This document shows, piece after piece, positions 9,126-17,734 of a stretch of DNA of 64,000 nt. The translations under genes and the position numbers were made by a program. A model generated the notes under the pieces. The model ran no database searches, was not told where the DNA came from, and was given only the letters and a program-made list of their open reading frames with translations. Source of the DNA: Micromonospora coriariae (GTDB lineage: Bacteria > Actinomycetota > Actinomycetes > Mycobacteriales > Micromonosporaceae); contig NZ_LT607412.1 of NCBI RefSeq assembly GCF_900091455.1, forward strand, positions 4,526,001-4,590,000. The letters are read 5' to 3'. Every line of letters starts with the position of its first letter. Position 1 is the first letter of the stretch.

Positions 9126-9744
9126 GCAGCCGCAGCTCGGCGCGGAGCCGGGCGGCGGTGTCGTCGATCGCCAGCAGCCGCTGCCGGTCGTCGACGGTCA
9201 GCGCCGCGGTCGCCGCCACGAGGTGGGAGAGCACGGTCGGGTCCTCCGGGAGCTGCTCGGAGATCTCCTCCGGGTCGGACCGGACCAGGCCGAGATATTG
9301 TCGGAACACGGCGATCACCCGGGCGGCCAGCAGGTCGGCCACCTCGTCCGGCCCGGCCGGCTCGGGCAGCCACTCGACCTCCGCGGTCAGGTACGGCGCG
9401 GAGCTCTCGTCGACCTCGGCGATCCGGAACCGGCGCCGCCCGACCGTGACGATGTCGAAGCCCCCGTCGGCCAGCTCGGTCACCTGGCGCAGCTCGGCGG
9501 TGCAGCCGACCTCGTGCAGGGTGACCTCGCCGCCGGCGGGGGTGGGCCGGGCCCCGGGACCGGCCGGCGCGACCTCCCAGCCGGCCTGGATGGCGACCAC
9601 CCCGAACTCGCGCGACGCACCCTCGGGCCGGCCGACCAGGTGCCGGACCAGGGCCCGGTAACGCTCCTCGAAGATGTGCAGCGGCAGCACCAACCCGGGA
9701 AAGAGCACCGTTGCGAGCGGGAACACCGGCAGCCGTGCGGTCAC
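9040..9744 (-). CDS. LON substrate-binding domain protein
   Basis: This 234-residue protein begins [34 protein letters not shown], the classic start of the N-terminal LON domain, and lacks the AAA+ and protease domains of Lon. Stand-alone LON-domain proteins of this length are widespread in actinobacteria; their role is unclear, possibly substrate recognition or turnover. The C-terminus is helical. The gene converges on the DUF2567 gene with an 86-base overlap and is divergent from hisD with about 105 bases between starts. Confidence 0.88.
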   Translation of the reverse strand: MTARLPVFPLATVLFPGLVLPLHIFEERYRALVRHLVGRPEGASREFGVVAIQAGWEVAPAGPGARPTPAGGEVTLHEVGCTAELRQVTELADGGFDIVTVGRRRFRIAEVDESSAPYLTAEVEWLPEPAGPDEVADLLAARVIAVFRQYLGLVRSDPEEISEQLPEDPTVLSHLVAATAALTVDDRQRLLAIDDTAARLRAELRLLNREAALLRQVRAVPVPLAELASPPTPN

Positions 9745-9836
9745 AGGTGGAGCCTAGCCAATCTCGCCCACGTCGGCGTGGCCCGGCTCACCGTCCCGGC
9801 GGACGGGCGGCTCCGGTGCGCCCCGCCCCGGCCGCC

Positions 9837-9842
9837 TAGACT
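9837..9842 (+). promoter_or_regulatory. Leaderless -10 element of hisD (TAGACT)
   Basis: TAGACT ends 7 bases before the hisD GTG at 9850, the spacing of an actinobacterial promoter whose transcript starts at the start codon. There is no ribosome binding site before the GTG, which supports leaderless translation. Confidence 0.65.
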
Positions 9843-9849
9843 CGCAAGG

Positions 9850-11172
9850 GTGCTGAATCGGATCGACCTGCGCAATGGTCTCGGTGACCCGCGCCGCCTG
9901 CTGCCCCGTGCCCAGCTCGACGTGTCGGTCGCCGTCGAGCGGATCCGGCCGCTCGTGGAGGCGGTCCGGGAGCATGGCTACCCGGCGATCCGGGAGGCCA
10001 GTGAGCGGTTCGACGGCGTCTCCCCGGAGGTGCTGCGGGTGCCGGTCGAGGCGATCGCCGAGGCCGAGGGGGTGCTCGACCCGGACGTGCGCGCGGCGCT
10101 GCTGGAGTCGATCACCCGCGCCCGTCGGGTGCACGCCGACCAGCGGCGTACCGAGCACACCACCCAGGTGGTGCCCGGCGGCACGGTCACCGAGCGGTGG
10201 CTGCCGGTCGACCGGGTCGGCCTCTACGTCCCCGGTGGGCTGGCCATGTACCCGTCGACCGTCGTGATGAACGTGGTGCCGGCCCAGGCGGCCGGGGTGC
10301 GTTCGCTGGTGGTGGTCAGCCCGCCGCAGAAGGACAACGGCGGCCTGCCCGACCCCCGGGTGCTCGCCGCGTGCGCCCTGCTCGGCGTCGACGAGGTGTA
10401 CGCCGTGGGCGGCGCCCAGGCGGTGGCGATGCTGGCGTACGGGGCGGCGGTGGATCCCGCGGGCGACGCGCGCTGCGAGCCGGTCGACCTGGTCACCGGC
10501 CCGGGCAACATCTGGGTGACCGCCGCCAAGCGGCTGCTGCGGGGCGTCGTCGGCATCGACGCCGAGGCCGGGCCGACCGAGATCGCCATCCTGGCCGACG
10601 ACACCGCCGACCCGGCGCACGTGGCCGCCGACCTGATCAGCCAGGCCGAGCACGACCCGCTCGCCGCGAGCGTGCTGGTCACCCCGTCGGTGGCGCTGGT
10701 CGAGGCGGTCGAGCGGGAGCTGGCCCGGCAGGTGCCGGCGACCAAGCACACCGAGCGGGTCACCACCGCCCTGACCGGCGAGCAGAGCGGCGTGGTCCTG
10801 GTCGACGACCTCGAGGCCGGGCTGCGGGTGGTCGACGCGTACGCGGCCGAGCACCTGGAGATCCAGACGGTCGACGCCCGCCAGTGGGCGCTGCGGGTGC
10901 GCAACGCTGGAGCGATCTTCGTGGGCGCCTGGTCGCCGGTGTCGCTCGGCGACTACTGCGCCGGCTCCAACCACGTGCTGCCCACCGGCGGCTGCGCCCG
11001 GCACTCGTCGGGGCTGTCCGTGCAGTCCTTCCTGCGCGGCGTGCACCTGATCGAATACACCGAGGCCGCGCTGCGCGAGGTGGCCCCGCACGTGGTCACC
11101 CTGGCCACCGTGGAGGACCTGCCGGCGCACGGCCAGGCCGTCCGGGCCCGCTTCCCCGGGGGGCCGGCGTGA
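9850..11172 (+). CDS. hisD: Histidinol dehydrogenase
   Basis: This 440-residue enzyme oxidises L-histidinol to histidine in two NAD+-dependent steps, the last reactions of the pathway. Diagnostic motifs include [48 protein letters not shown] and the zinc-site stretch SQAEHD, then AEHLEI. The start GTG at 9850 is preferred over the much longer open frame because the family begins at about this point and a leaderless promoter abuts it. hisC overlaps by 4 bases. It is the first gene of hisDCB-x-H-x-A. Confidence 0.97.
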   Translation: MLNRIDLRNGLGDPRRLLPRAQLDVSVAVERIRPLVEAVREHGYPAIREASERFDGVSPEVLRVPVEAIAEAEGVLDPDVRAALLESITRARRVHADQRRTEHTTQVVPGGTVTERWLPVDRVGLYVPGGLAMYPSTVVMNVVPAQAAGVRSLVVVSPPQKDNGGLPDPRVLAACALLGVDEVYAVGGAQAVAMLAYGAAVDPAGDARCEPVDLVTGPGNIWVTAAKRLLRGVVGIDAEAGPTEIAILADDTADPAHVAADLISQAEHDPLAASVLVTPSVALVEAVERELARQVPATKHTERVTTALTGEQSGVVLVDDLEAGLRVVDAYAAEHLEIQTVDARQWALRVRNAGAIFVGAWSPVSLGDYCAGSNHVLPTGGCARHSSGLSVQSFLRGVHLIEYTEAALREVAPHVVTLATVEDLPAHGQAVRARFPGGPA

Positions 11173-12239
11173 CCTCGCTGGAGGATCTGCCGATCCGCGA
11201 CGACCTGCGCGGGCTGTCGCCGTACGGCGCGCCGCAGCTGGACGTGCCGGTGCGGTTGAACACGAACGAGAACTCCTACCCGGTGCCGGAGCCGGTCGCC
11301 GACGCGATCGGCAAGGCGCTCGCGGCCGAGCTGCGCGACCTGAACCGCTACCCGGACCGGGACGCGGTGGCGCTCCGCGCCGATCTGGCCGGGTACCTCG
11401 GGCACCGGCTCACCGTCGAGCAGGTGTGGGCGGCCAACGGCTCCAACGAGATCCAGCAGCAGCTCCTCCAGGCGTTCGGGGGTCCGGGCCGCAGCGCGCT
11501 CGGATTCGTGCCGGCGTACTCGATGCACCCGCTGCTGGCGCTCGGCACCGGCACCCGGTGGGTGCCGGCCCGGCGCGGCGTCGACTTCGGGCTGACCGCC
11601 GACGAGGCGGTGGCCCAGGTCCGCGAGCACCGGCCCGACGTGGTCTTCCTCTGCTCGCCGAACAACCCCACCGGCACCGCACTGGACCCGGCGGTGGTCG
11701 CCGCGGTCCTCGACGCCGCGCCCGGCATGGTGGTGGTCGACGAGGCGTACGCCGAGTTCGCCCGGCCCGGCACGGTCAGCGCCCTCGCGGTGCTGCCCGG
11801 GCACCCGCGGCTGGTGGTGACCCGGACGATGAGCAAGGCGTTCGGTTTCGCCGGCGGACGACTGGGCTACCTGGCCGCCGATGCGGCGGTGGTGCAGGCG
11901 GTGCAACTGGTCCGGCTGCCGTACCACCTCTCCGCGCTGACCCAGGCCGCCGCCCGCGCGGCACTGGCCCACCGGGACGCCCTGCTCGGTACGGTGAGCG
12001 CGATCATGGCGCAGCGGGACCGGATCGTGGCGACGCTGCGCGGCCGCGGGCTGCGGGTGGCCGACAGCGACGCCAACTTCGTGCTCTTCGAGGTGGGCGG
12101 CGACCAGGGCAACGCCTGGCGGGCACTGCTCGCGCGCGGGGTGCTGGTCCGCGACGTCGGCCTGCCCGGCTGGCTGCGGGTCACCGCCGGCACCCCCGCC
12201 GAGACCGATGCGTTCCTTTCTGCGATGGAGACATTCTGA
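11169..12239 (+). CDS. hisC: Histidinol-phosphate aminotransferase
   Basis: This 356-residue fold-type I PLP enzyme transaminates imidazole acetol phosphate with glutamate. Visible motifs are [28 protein letters not shown] and the PLP-lysine site [16 protein letters not shown]. The GTG start overlaps the hisD stop (GTGA) and the stop overlaps hisB (TGATG), so translation is coupled on both sides. Some actinobacterial HisC proteins also act on aromatic amino acids; that cannot be excluded. Confidence 0.96.
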   Translation: MTSLEDLPIRDDLRGLSPYGAPQLDVPVRLNTNENSYPVPEPVADAIGKALAAELRDLNRYPDRDAVALRADLAGYLGHRLTVEQVWAANGSNEIQQQLLQAFGGPGRSALGFVPAYSMHPLLALGTGTRWVPARRGVDFGLTADEAVAQVREHRPDVVFLCSPNNPTGTALDPAVVAAVLDAAPGMVVVDEAYAEFARPGTVSALAVLPGHPRLVVTRTMSKAFGFAGGRLGYLAADAAVVQAVQLVRLPYHLSALTQAAARAALAHRDALLGTVSAIMAQRDRIVATLRGRGLRVADSDANFVLFEVGGDQGNAWRALLARGVLVRDVGLPGWLRVTAGTPAETDAFLSAMETF

Positions 12240-12850
12240 TGAGCCGGACCGCCCGGGTGGAGCGGATCACCAAGGAGACCAAGGTCCTCGTCGAGATCGA
12301 CCTCGACGGCACCGGCACGGCCGAGATCAGCACCGGTGTCGGTTTCTACGACCACATGCTGCACCAGATCGCCCGGCACGGCGGCTACGACCTGACCGTG
12401 CGCACCGTCGGCGACCTGGAGATCGACGCGCACCACACAATGGAGGACACCGCGCTCGCCCTGGGCGCCGCGTTCGACCAGGCGCTGGGCGACAAGGCCG
12501 GCATCCGGCGGTACGGCTCGGCGACCGTCCCGATGGACGAGGTGCTGGTCCGGGCCGCCGTGGACCTGTCCGGCCGGCCGTACGTGGTGCACGACGAGCC
12601 GGCGCTGGCGCCGTACATCGGCCCGGTGTACCCGACCAGCATGACCCGGCACATCTGGGAGTCCTTCGGCCAGGCGGCCCGGATCACCCTGCACGTCGAC
12701 GTGTTGCGGGCGGCCCGGCCGGGCGGTAACCCGGACGCGCACCACGTGGTGGAGGCGCAGTTCAAGGCGGTCTCCCGGGCGCTGCGCGAGGCCACCGCGA
12801 TCGACCCGCGGGCGGCGGGCGCGATTCCGAGCACGAAGGGAGCCCTGTGA
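12239..12850 (+). CDS. hisB: Imidazoleglycerol-phosphate dehydratase
   Basis: This monofunctional enzyme has 203 residues, without the phosphatase domain of enterobacterial HisB, as usual in actinobacteria. The two manganese-binding repeats are visible as DAHHTMED near residue 63 and DAHHVVEAQFK near residue 165, plus FYDHMLHQIARHGGYD. It converts imidazole glycerol phosphate to imidazole acetol phosphate. Its ATG overlaps the hisC stop by one base, and its stop overlaps the next ATG. Confidence 0.97.
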   Translation: MSRTARVERITKETKVLVEIDLDGTGTAEISTGVGFYDHMLHQIARHGGYDLTVRTVGDLEIDAHHTMEDTALALGAAFDQALGDKAGIRRYGSATVPMDEVLVRAAVDLSGRPYVVHDEPALAPYIGPVYPTSMTRHIWESFGQAARITLHVDVLRAARPGGNPDAHHVVEAQFKAVSRALREATAIDPRAAGAIPSTKGAL

Positions 12851-13023
12851 TGGGTGCGGCGTTGCCGACGCTGTTGCTGATCCTGGCCGGGGTGCTGGTG
12901 GGCGGGGTCTGGTCGCTGTACCGGCAGGGCGCGCCCAAGGCCGCGGTGGTGATCACCGCTCTCCTGGCCGTGCTGGCCACCGCCGGCGGGGTGCTCTGGC
13001 TGTTTCCGGAGTCCGGCTCATGA
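12850..13023 (+). CDS. Small two-helix membrane protein inside the his operon
   Basis: ATG at 12850 overlaps the hisB stop (TGATG) and the stop at 13021-13023 overlaps the hisH start (ATGA), so a 57-residue protein is fully embedded in the operon. It has two hydrophobic segments (about residues 5-21 and 33-51) joined by SLYRQGAPKAA. No family is recognised. The tight coupling on both sides and good GC3 argue that it is real. It could tether or sense, but there is no evidence for a role in histidine synthesis beyond position. Confidence 0.75.
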   Translation: MGAALPTLLLILAGVLVGGVWSLYRQGAPKAAVVITALLAVLATAGGVLWLFPESGS

Positions 13024-13652
13024 CCGGCGTCGTGGTGCTCGACTACGGCTCGGGCAACCTGCGTTCCGCGGAGCGGGCGCTGGCCGCCGCCGGCGCGGAC
13101 GTACGGGTGACCGACGACCTCGGCGCCGCGGCCGCGGCCGACGGTCTGGTGGTGCCGGGGGTGGGTGCCTTCGCGGCGTGCATGGCCGGGATCGAGGCGC
13201 TCGGCGCCGGCCCGGTGATCGCCGAGCGGGTGGCCGCCGGTCGACCGGTGCTCGGCATCTGCGTGGGCATGCAGGTGCTCTTCGAGCACGGGGACGAGCA
13301 CGGTGTGGTGACCAAGGGGCTCGGCCTGCTGCCGGGCGGGGTGACCCGGCTGGCCGCCACCCGGCTGCCGCACATGGGCTGGAACACGGTCCGGGCGCCC
13401 CGGGATTCGGTGCTCTTCGCCGGCATGCCGGCGCAGAGCAGGTTCTACTTCGTCCACTCGTACGCGATGGGTGACCCGGCGGCGCTGGCCGCGACCGGCG
13501 CCACGGTGACCACTGCCCACCACGACACCGATTTCGTCGCGGCGGTGGAGCGCGGTGCGCTCTCGGCGGCCCAGTTCCATCCGGAGAAGTCCGCCGACAC
13601 CGGTGCCGCGCTGCTGCGCAACTGGCTCGCCACGCTGCCCAGCGGTGGCTGA
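13020..13652 (+). CDS. hisH: Imidazole glycerol phosphate synthase, glutamine amidotransferase subunit
   Basis: This 210-residue class I amidotransferase releases ammonia from glutamine for HisF. The nucleophile cysteine is in GICVGMQ, and the catalytic His-Glu pair is in QFHPEKS near residue 188. DYGSGNLRS at the N-terminus is typical. The partner hisF is 3.3 kb downstream, separated by hisA and an unrelated three-gene module. The ATG overlaps the preceding small gene. Confidence 0.97.
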   Translation: MTGVVVLDYGSGNLRSAERALAAAGADVRVTDDLGAAAAADGLVVPGVGAFAACMAGIEALGAGPVIAERVAAGRPVLGICVGMQVLFEHGDEHGVVTKGLGLLPGGVTRLAATRLPHMGWNTVRAPRDSVLFAGMPAQSRFYFVHSYAMGDPAALAATGATVTTAHHDTDFVAAVERGALSAAQFHPEKSADTGAALLRNWLATLPSGG

Positions 13653-13691
13653 GCGTCGTCGCCACCCGGCTCCCGCGCGGCGGGGGTCGCG

Positions 13692-14015
13692 GTGAGCCGG
13701 GAACGGGCGCGCCGCCGCGCGGAACGCGAGGCCGAACAGGCCCGGGAGCGGGCGGTCCGGCAGCGCCGGGTGGCCCGCCGGCAGCGGCGCCGGGCGGTGG
13801 TTCGCCGGTTGACGCCGCAGCTGCGGCGGGGTCGCTCCGGTCGGCTGGCCCGGCACACCCGGGGCGAGCGTGCCGCTATCGTGCTGCTCACCGGGGCGGC
13901 GCTGATCCTGATCTGGACGTTCGTCGACGATCTGGCGTTGCGTATCGCGCTGATTGTGCTGTTGCTGCTCGTACTGCCGGCGGTCGTGGTGATCGCCCTG
14001 GACCGCCGTACCTGA
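13692..14015 (+). CDS. Small basic, two-helix membrane protein between hisH and hisA
   Basis: GTG at 13692 gives 107 residues. The first 60 residues are extremely arginine-rich (repeated RRRAERE and [10 protein letters not shown] patterns) and likely helical. Two hydrophobic segments follow around residues 63-77 and 83-101, and the tail is LDRRT. This would be a cytoplasmic basic domain anchored at the membrane. Homologues are, to my recollection, found at this place in related his operons. Function unknown; nucleic acid or phospholipid contact by the basic region is speculation. Confidence 0.7.
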   Translation: MSRERARRRAEREAEQARERAVRQRRVARRQRRRAVVRRLTPQLRRGRSGRLARHTRGERAAIVLLTGAALILIWTFVDDLALRIALIVLLLLVLPAVVVIALDRRT

Positions 14016-14028
14016 TCGAGGAGAAGAC

Positions 14029-14754
14029 GTGAGCCTCACCCTGTTACCCGCCGTGGATGTCGCCGACGGCCGGGCCGTCCGGCTCGTGCAGGGCGCCGTC
14101 GGTAGCGAGAGCATCTACGGTGACCCGCTGGACGCCGCACTGGCCTGGCAGCGCGACGGCGCCGAGTGGATCCACCTGGTCGACCTGGACGCGGCGTTCG
14201 GACGGGGCACCAACGCGCACCTGCTCGCCGAGGTGGTGCGCCAGCTCGACGTGCAGGTGGAGCTCTCCGGCGGCATCCGGGACGACGAGTCGCTGCGCGC
14301 GGCGTTGGGCACCGGGGCGGCCCGGGTGAACATCGGCACCGCGGCTCTGGAGGACCCGGTCTGGTGCGACCGGGTGGTCGGGGAGTACGGCGACCGGGTC
14401 GCCATCGGGCTGGACGTGCGCGGCCGTACCCTTTCCGCCCGCGGCTGGACCCGTGACGGCGGTGACCTGTACGAGGTGCTGGAGCGGCTGGACAAGGCGG
14501 GCGCCAGCCGGTACGTGGTCACCGACATCACCAAGGACGGCACCATGCGTGGGCCGAACCTGGACCTGCTGCGCGAGGTGTGCGGCCAGACCAACGCCCC
14601 GGTGATCGCGTCCGGGGGCGTGTCCACGCTGGACGACCTGCGGGCGCTGGCCACCCTGGAGCCGCTCGGGGTGGAGGGTGTGATCGCCGGAAAGGCGCTC
14701 TACGCGGGCGCCTTCACGGTGGCCGAGGCGCTGCGGACGCTGGCCGAGGCGTGA
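14029..14754 (+). CDS. hisA: Phosphoribosyl isomerase A (HisA/TrpF bifunctional type)
   Basis: This 241-residue (beta/alpha)8 enzyme has catalytic aspartates in [10 protein letters not shown] and [11 protein letters not shown]. The motif [13 protein letters not shown] is typical of actinobacterial PriA, which isomerises both ProFAR (histidine) and phosphoribosyl anthranilate (tryptophan). No trpF is present in the trp cluster of this window, which fits dual function. A GAGGAGA ribosome binding site precedes the start. This is the last gene of the tight his operon; hisF lies 2.2 kb further on. Confidence 0.95.
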   Translation: MSLTLLPAVDVADGRAVRLVQGAVGSESIYGDPLDAALAWQRDGAEWIHLVDLDAAFGRGTNAHLLAEVVRQLDVQVELSGGIRDDESLRAALGTGAARVNIGTAALEDPVWCDRVVGEYGDRVAIGLDVRGRTLSARGWTRDGGDLYEVLERLDKAGASRYVVTDITKDGTMRGPNLDLLREVCGQTNAPVIASGGVSTLDDLRALATLEPLGVEGVIAGKALYAGAFTVAEALRTLAEA

Positions 14755-14862
14755 TGGTCACGGTGGAGCTGGAGGCGTACCTCGCCGACCGCTGAAGGCG
14801 GCCTCGCGCGCCCAGCCGGCGGTCACCGCCCTCATGGCCGGTTCACAGCCCGATCGGTTGTG

Positions 14863-14877
14863 CACAATTTAATTGTG
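14863..14877. promoter_or_regulatory. OhrR-type operator (CACAATTTAATTGTG)
   Basis: This is a perfect 15-bp palindrome with 7-bp arms about a central T, AT-rich in a GC-rich context. It closely resembles known OhrR boxes of the form TACAATT-AATTGTA. It lies 15 bases before the ohrR GTG, where a bound dimer would block transcription of ohrR-ohr. Oxidation of OhrR by organic peroxide would relieve repression. Confidence 0.8.
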
Positions 14878-14892
14878 GGCTACGGTTCAGCG

Positions 14893-15339
14893 GTGACCGA
14901 TGACCTGGTGCTGCGCCGGCAGGTGTGCTTCGCGCTCTACGCCGCGTCGCGCGCCCTGACCGACGTCTACCGGCCGATCCTCGACCGGTTCGGCCTGACC
15001 TACCCGCAGTACCTGGTGCTGCTGGTGCTCTGGGAGCGCCCCGACGACGCCCCCACGGTCTCCGAGCTGGGCGCCGAGCTGCGGCTGGACTCCGGCACGC
15101 TCTCACCGCTGCTCAAGCGGCTGGAGGGAGCGGGCCTGGTGGTGCGGCGGCGGTCGGCACGCGACGAGCGGCGGGTCGAGGTGGGCCTCACCGAGCAGGG
15201 CCGGACGCTGCGGCAGCAGGTGGACGAGGTCCCGCTGCAGATCGCCCGGGCCACCGGGCTCGACATCGCCGAGCTGGTCGCGCTGCGCGACACCCTCACC
15301 CGGGTCACCGACACCATCCACCGACAGAAGGAGCAGTGA
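14893..15339 (+). CDS. ohrR: OhrR-like MarR-family organic peroxide sensor
   Basis: This 148-residue winged-helix repressor carries the reactive cysteine C12 in QVCFALYAASR, the position used by OhrR, and LTYPQYLVLLVLWE. The wing contains RSARDERRVEVGLTEQG. GTG at 14893 is chosen because an upstream in-frame ATG would lie in the operator palindrome. The gene is followed 5 bases later by ohr, the classic pair. It should repress both and be inactivated by lipid hydroperoxides. Confidence 0.9.
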   Translation: MTDDLVLRRQVCFALYAASRALTDVYRPILDRFGLTYPQYLVLLVLWERPDDAPTVSELGAELRLDSGTLSPLLKRLEGAGLVVRRRSARDERRVEVGLTEQGRTLRQQVDEVPLQIARATGLDIAELVALRDTLTRVTDTIHRQKEQ

Positions 15340-15344
15340 CCATC

Positions 15345-15776
15345 ATGCAGGTGCTCTACACCGCATCCGCCACGGCCAGCGGCGACGGCCGGGACGGCCA
15401 CGTCGAGACCTCCGACGGCACATTCACCCTCGACCTGGCCGTGCCGAAGGAGATGGGTGGCGCCGGTGGCGCCGCGAACCCCGAGCAGCTCTTCGCCGCC
15501 GGCTACGCGGCCTGCTTCCACGGCGCGCTGCGCCTGGTCGCCCGCCGGGCCAAGGCCGACGTGACCGGCTCGGTCGTCGCCGCCGAGGTGGGCATCGGCC
15601 CGAACGGCAGCGGCGGGTTCGGGCTCACCGTGCGGCTCGTCGTCGACCTGCCCGCCGTGCCCCGGGACGCCGCCGAGCAGCTGGTCGAGCAGGCACACCA
15701 GGTCTGCCCGTACTCCAACGCCACCCGCGGCAACATCGACGTCGCGCTGACCGTCCGCGAGGCCCTGGCCGCGTGA
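15345..15776 (+). CDS. ohr: Organic hydroperoxide resistance protein (Ohr, OsmC fold)
   Basis: This 143-residue thiol peroxidase reduces organic hydroperoxides. Both catalytic cysteines are present, C57 in AAGYAACFHG and C121 in QVCPYSNATRGN, and the family hallmark NPEQLFAAGYAACF is intact. The GAAGGAG ribosome binding site at 15328-15334 fits ATG at 15345 better than the in-frame GTG at 15336 that overlaps the ohrR stop. It is cotranscribed with ohrR. Confidence 0.93.
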   Translation: MQVLYTASATASGDGRDGHVETSDGTFTLDLAVPKEMGGAGGAANPEQLFAAGYAACFHGALRLVARRAKADVTGSVVAAEVGIGPNGSGGFGLTVRLVVDLPAVPRDAAEQLVEQAHQVCPYSNATRGNIDVALTVREALAA

Positions 15777-15821
15777 CGTCGCGGACCCAGGCCCCGACCG
15801 CGACGAGAGGACGACCACCCC

Positions 15822-16820
15822 GTGACCAGCAACCGTGAGATCCACCTGGCCAGCCGCCCCCGGGGCTGGCCCACCGAGGAGAACTTCCGGCTCGTCGAGA
15901 CCGAGGTCCCGACGCCCGGCCCGGGCCAGATCGTGGTCCGCAACCAGTACCTGTCGGTCGACCCGTACATGCGTGGCCGGATGAACGACGTCAAGTCGTA
16001 CGTGCCGCCGTACGCGCTCGACGCACCGCTCGACGGCGGCGCGATCGGCGAGGTGGTGGCCAGCGAGGCGGAGGGCATCGCCGTCGGCGACACCGTCCTG
16101 CACGGGCTGGGCTGGCGGGAGTACGCCCTGCTCGATGCCACCGCCGCCCGTACGGTCGACCCGAGCCTCGCCCCGGTCAGCGCGTACCTCAGCGTGCTGG
16201 GCATGACCGGCATGACGGCGTACGCCGGGCTGCTCGAGGTGGCCGCGATGAAGCCCGGCGAGACGGTATTCGTCTCCGCCGCGGCCGGCGCCGTCGGCAG
16301 CCTGGTCGGCCAGATCGCCAAGCTCAAGGGCGCCGGGCGGGTGGTCGGCAGCGCCGGCTCGCCGGCCAAGGTCGAACGGCTGCGGGCGCTGGGCTTCGAC
16401 GCTGCCTTCGACTACCACGACGGGCCGGTCCGTGACTCGCTGAAGGCGGCCGCCCCGGACGGCGTCGACGTCTACTTCGACAACGTCGGCGGCGATCACC
16501 TCGAGGCGGCGATCTCGGCGATGAACCTGCACGGTCGGGCCGCCATCTGCGGCATGATCGCGCAGTACAACGACACCGAGCCACCGGCCGCGCCCCGCAA
16601 CCTGGCGCTGGTCGTCGGCAAGCGGCTCACCCTGCGCGGTTTCCTGGTCCGCGACCACGGCGACGTGCGCGAGGCGTTCGTCCGCGACGTCGCCGGTTGG
16701 CTGCGCGAGGGGCGGCTCTCCTACGACGAGACGATCGTGGACGGCATCGAGAACGCCCCGGCGGCGTTCCTCGGCCTGCTGCGCGGCGACAACCTGGGCA
16801 AGATGCTCGTCCGGGTGTAA
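15822..16820 (+). CDS. NADP-dependent MDR-family oxidoreductase (CurA/YncB-like)
   Basis: This 332-residue medium-chain reductase lacks zinc ligands and has the nucleotide-binding motif AAAGAVGSLVGQIAKLKG near residue 155. LSVDPYMRGRM and YFDNVGGDHLEA are signatures of the leukotriene B4 12-hydroxydehydrogenase/CurA group, which reduces conjugated double bonds of enones and reactive carbonyls. Located 45 bases after ohr, it may clear peroxidation products as part of the same stress unit; that link is inferred from position. A repeat element begins at its TAA stop. Confidence 0.88.
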   Translation: MTSNREIHLASRPRGWPTEENFRLVETEVPTPGPGQIVVRNQYLSVDPYMRGRMNDVKSYVPPYALDAPLDGGAIGEVVASEAEGIAVGDTVLHGLGWREYALLDATAARTVDPSLAPVSAYLSVLGMTGMTAYAGLLEVAAMKPGETVFVSAAAGAVGSLVGQIAKLKGAGRVVGSAGSPAKVERLRALGFDAAFDYHDGPVRDSLKAAAPDGVDVYFDNVGGDHLEAAISAMNLHGRAAICGMIAQYNDTEPPAAPRNLALVVGKRLTLRGFLVRDHGDVREAFVRDVAGWLREGRLSYDETIVDGIENAPAAFLGLLRGDNLGKMLVRV

Positions 16821-16871
16821 GGAAGGCCCCCCTGTTAACGCCTGCGGTATAGGAAGGGTCCCTTCCTAACA
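16819..16871. repeat. Dispersed extragenic element of the GGAAGGG/GTTAACGCCTGCGG type
   Basis: The element begins at the TAA stop of the oxidoreductase gene and contains GGAAGGCCCC, then GTTAACGCCTGCGGTA, then the perfect 17-base palindrome AGGAAGGGTCCCTTCCT at 16851-16867. Closely similar sequences occur, from memory, in many intergenic regions of Micromonospora and Salinispora. Only one copy is visible here. Its position at a gene end suggests an mRNA 3'-end role or a mobile repeat target. Confidence 0.6.
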
Positions 16872-16902
16872 CGAACGGCACCCAGGGGCACGCACGGCAC
16901 CC

Positions 16903-16933
16903 ACGGTGGCCGGCCGCACAGGCCGGCCACCGT
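16903..16933 (+). terminator. Hairpin terminator upstream of hisF
   Basis: Perfect 13-bp arms (16903-16915 and 16921-16933) surround the loop GCACA. There is no U tract, as is common in high-GC actinobacteria. It would end transcription of ohrR-ohr-oxidoreductase before the hisF promoter. Confidence 0.65.
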
Positions 16934-16947
16934 CGTGTCGCGGAAGA

Positions 16948-16953
16948 TAGGGT
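16948..16953 (+). promoter_or_regulatory. Leaderless -10 element of hisF (TAGGGT)
   Basis: TAGGGT ends 7 bases before ATG at 16961. No ribosome binding site fits that ATG, and the in-frame GTG at 16952 lies inside the -10 itself. hisF therefore seems to have its own leaderless transcript. Confidence 0.6.
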
Positions 16954-16960
16954 GGCGGGC

Positions 16961-17728
16961 ATGACGGTGGCGGTGCGGGTGATCCCCTGTCTGGACGTGG
17001 ACGCCGGACGGGTGGTCAAGGGTGTCAACTTCCTCGACCTGCGGGACGCCGGTGACCCGGTGGAGTTGGCCGCCGCCTACGACCGGGCCGGCGCGGACGA
17101 GTTGACCTTCCTCGACGTCACCGCGTCCTCCAGCGACCGGGGCACAATGCTCGACGTGGTACGCCGCACCGCCGAGTCGGTGTTCATCCCGCTGACCGTC
17201 GGCGGCGGCGTCCGGCAGGTCGCCGACGTGGACACGCTGCTCCGCGCCGGCGCGGACAAGGTCGGCGTGAACACCGCCGCCATCGCCCGGCCGGAGCTGA
17301 TCGCCGAGATCGCCGACCGGTTCGGCCGGCAGGTGCTGGTGCTCTCCCTCGACGTACGCCGGGCCGCGGCCGGCAGCACGCCCAGCGGCTTCGAGGTCAC
17401 CACGCACGGCGGCCGGCGCGGCACCGGGATCGACGCGGTGCACTGGGCGCAGCGGGGGGCTGAGCTGGGCGCGGGGGAGATCCTGCTCAACTCGATGGAC
17501 GCCGACGGCACCAAGGCGGGCTTCGACCTGGCACTGATCGGCGCGGTACGCGCGGTGGTGGACGTGCCGGTCGTGGCCAGCGGCGGCGCCGGCGAGGTGG
17601 CCCACTTCGCACCCGCGATCGGTGCCGGCGCGGACGCGGTGCTCGCCGCCAGCGTCTTCCACTTCGGCGAGCTGACCGTGGCCGAGGTCAAGGACGCGCT
17701 GCGCCGCAGCGGCCACCCGGTGCGCTGA
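16961..17728 (+). CDS. hisF: Imidazole glycerol phosphate synthase, cyclase subunit
   Basis: This 255-residue (beta/alpha)8 enzyme forms imidazole glycerol phosphate and AICAR using ammonia from HisH. Catalytic aspartates are in [10 protein letters not shown] and [23 protein letters not shown] and VASGGAGE bind the phosphates. ATG at 16961 is chosen because of the leaderless promoter. In most relatives hisF follows hisA closely; here an organic peroxide module and a terminator separate them. Confidence 0.97.
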   Translation: MTVAVRVIPCLDVDAGRVVKGVNFLDLRDAGDPVELAAAYDRAGADELTFLDVTASSSDRGTMLDVVRRTAESVFIPLTVGGGVRQVADVDTLLRAGADKVGVNTAAIARPELIAEIADRFGRQVLVLSLDVRRAAAGSTPSGFEVTTHGGRRGTGIDAVHWAQRGAELGAGEILLNSMDADGTKAGFDLALIGAVRAVVDVPVVASGGAGEVAHFAPAIGAGADAVLAASVFHFGELTVAEVKDALRRSGHPVR

Positions 17729-17734
17729 GCCCGA

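Noticed and set aside
9754..11130. Long minus-strand open frame opposite hisD
   Set aside because: It is a shadow of the GC3 bias of hisD: histidine-, glutamine- and glycine-rich with no domain. The same holds for long frames opposite the antiporter, gltB, lgt and MFS genes.
14753..14795. 13-codon frame [13 protein letters not shown] overlapping the hisA stop
   Set aside because: Overlap with the hisA stop looks like coupling, but 13 codons without homology cannot be supported; it may be a remnant of a lost gene.
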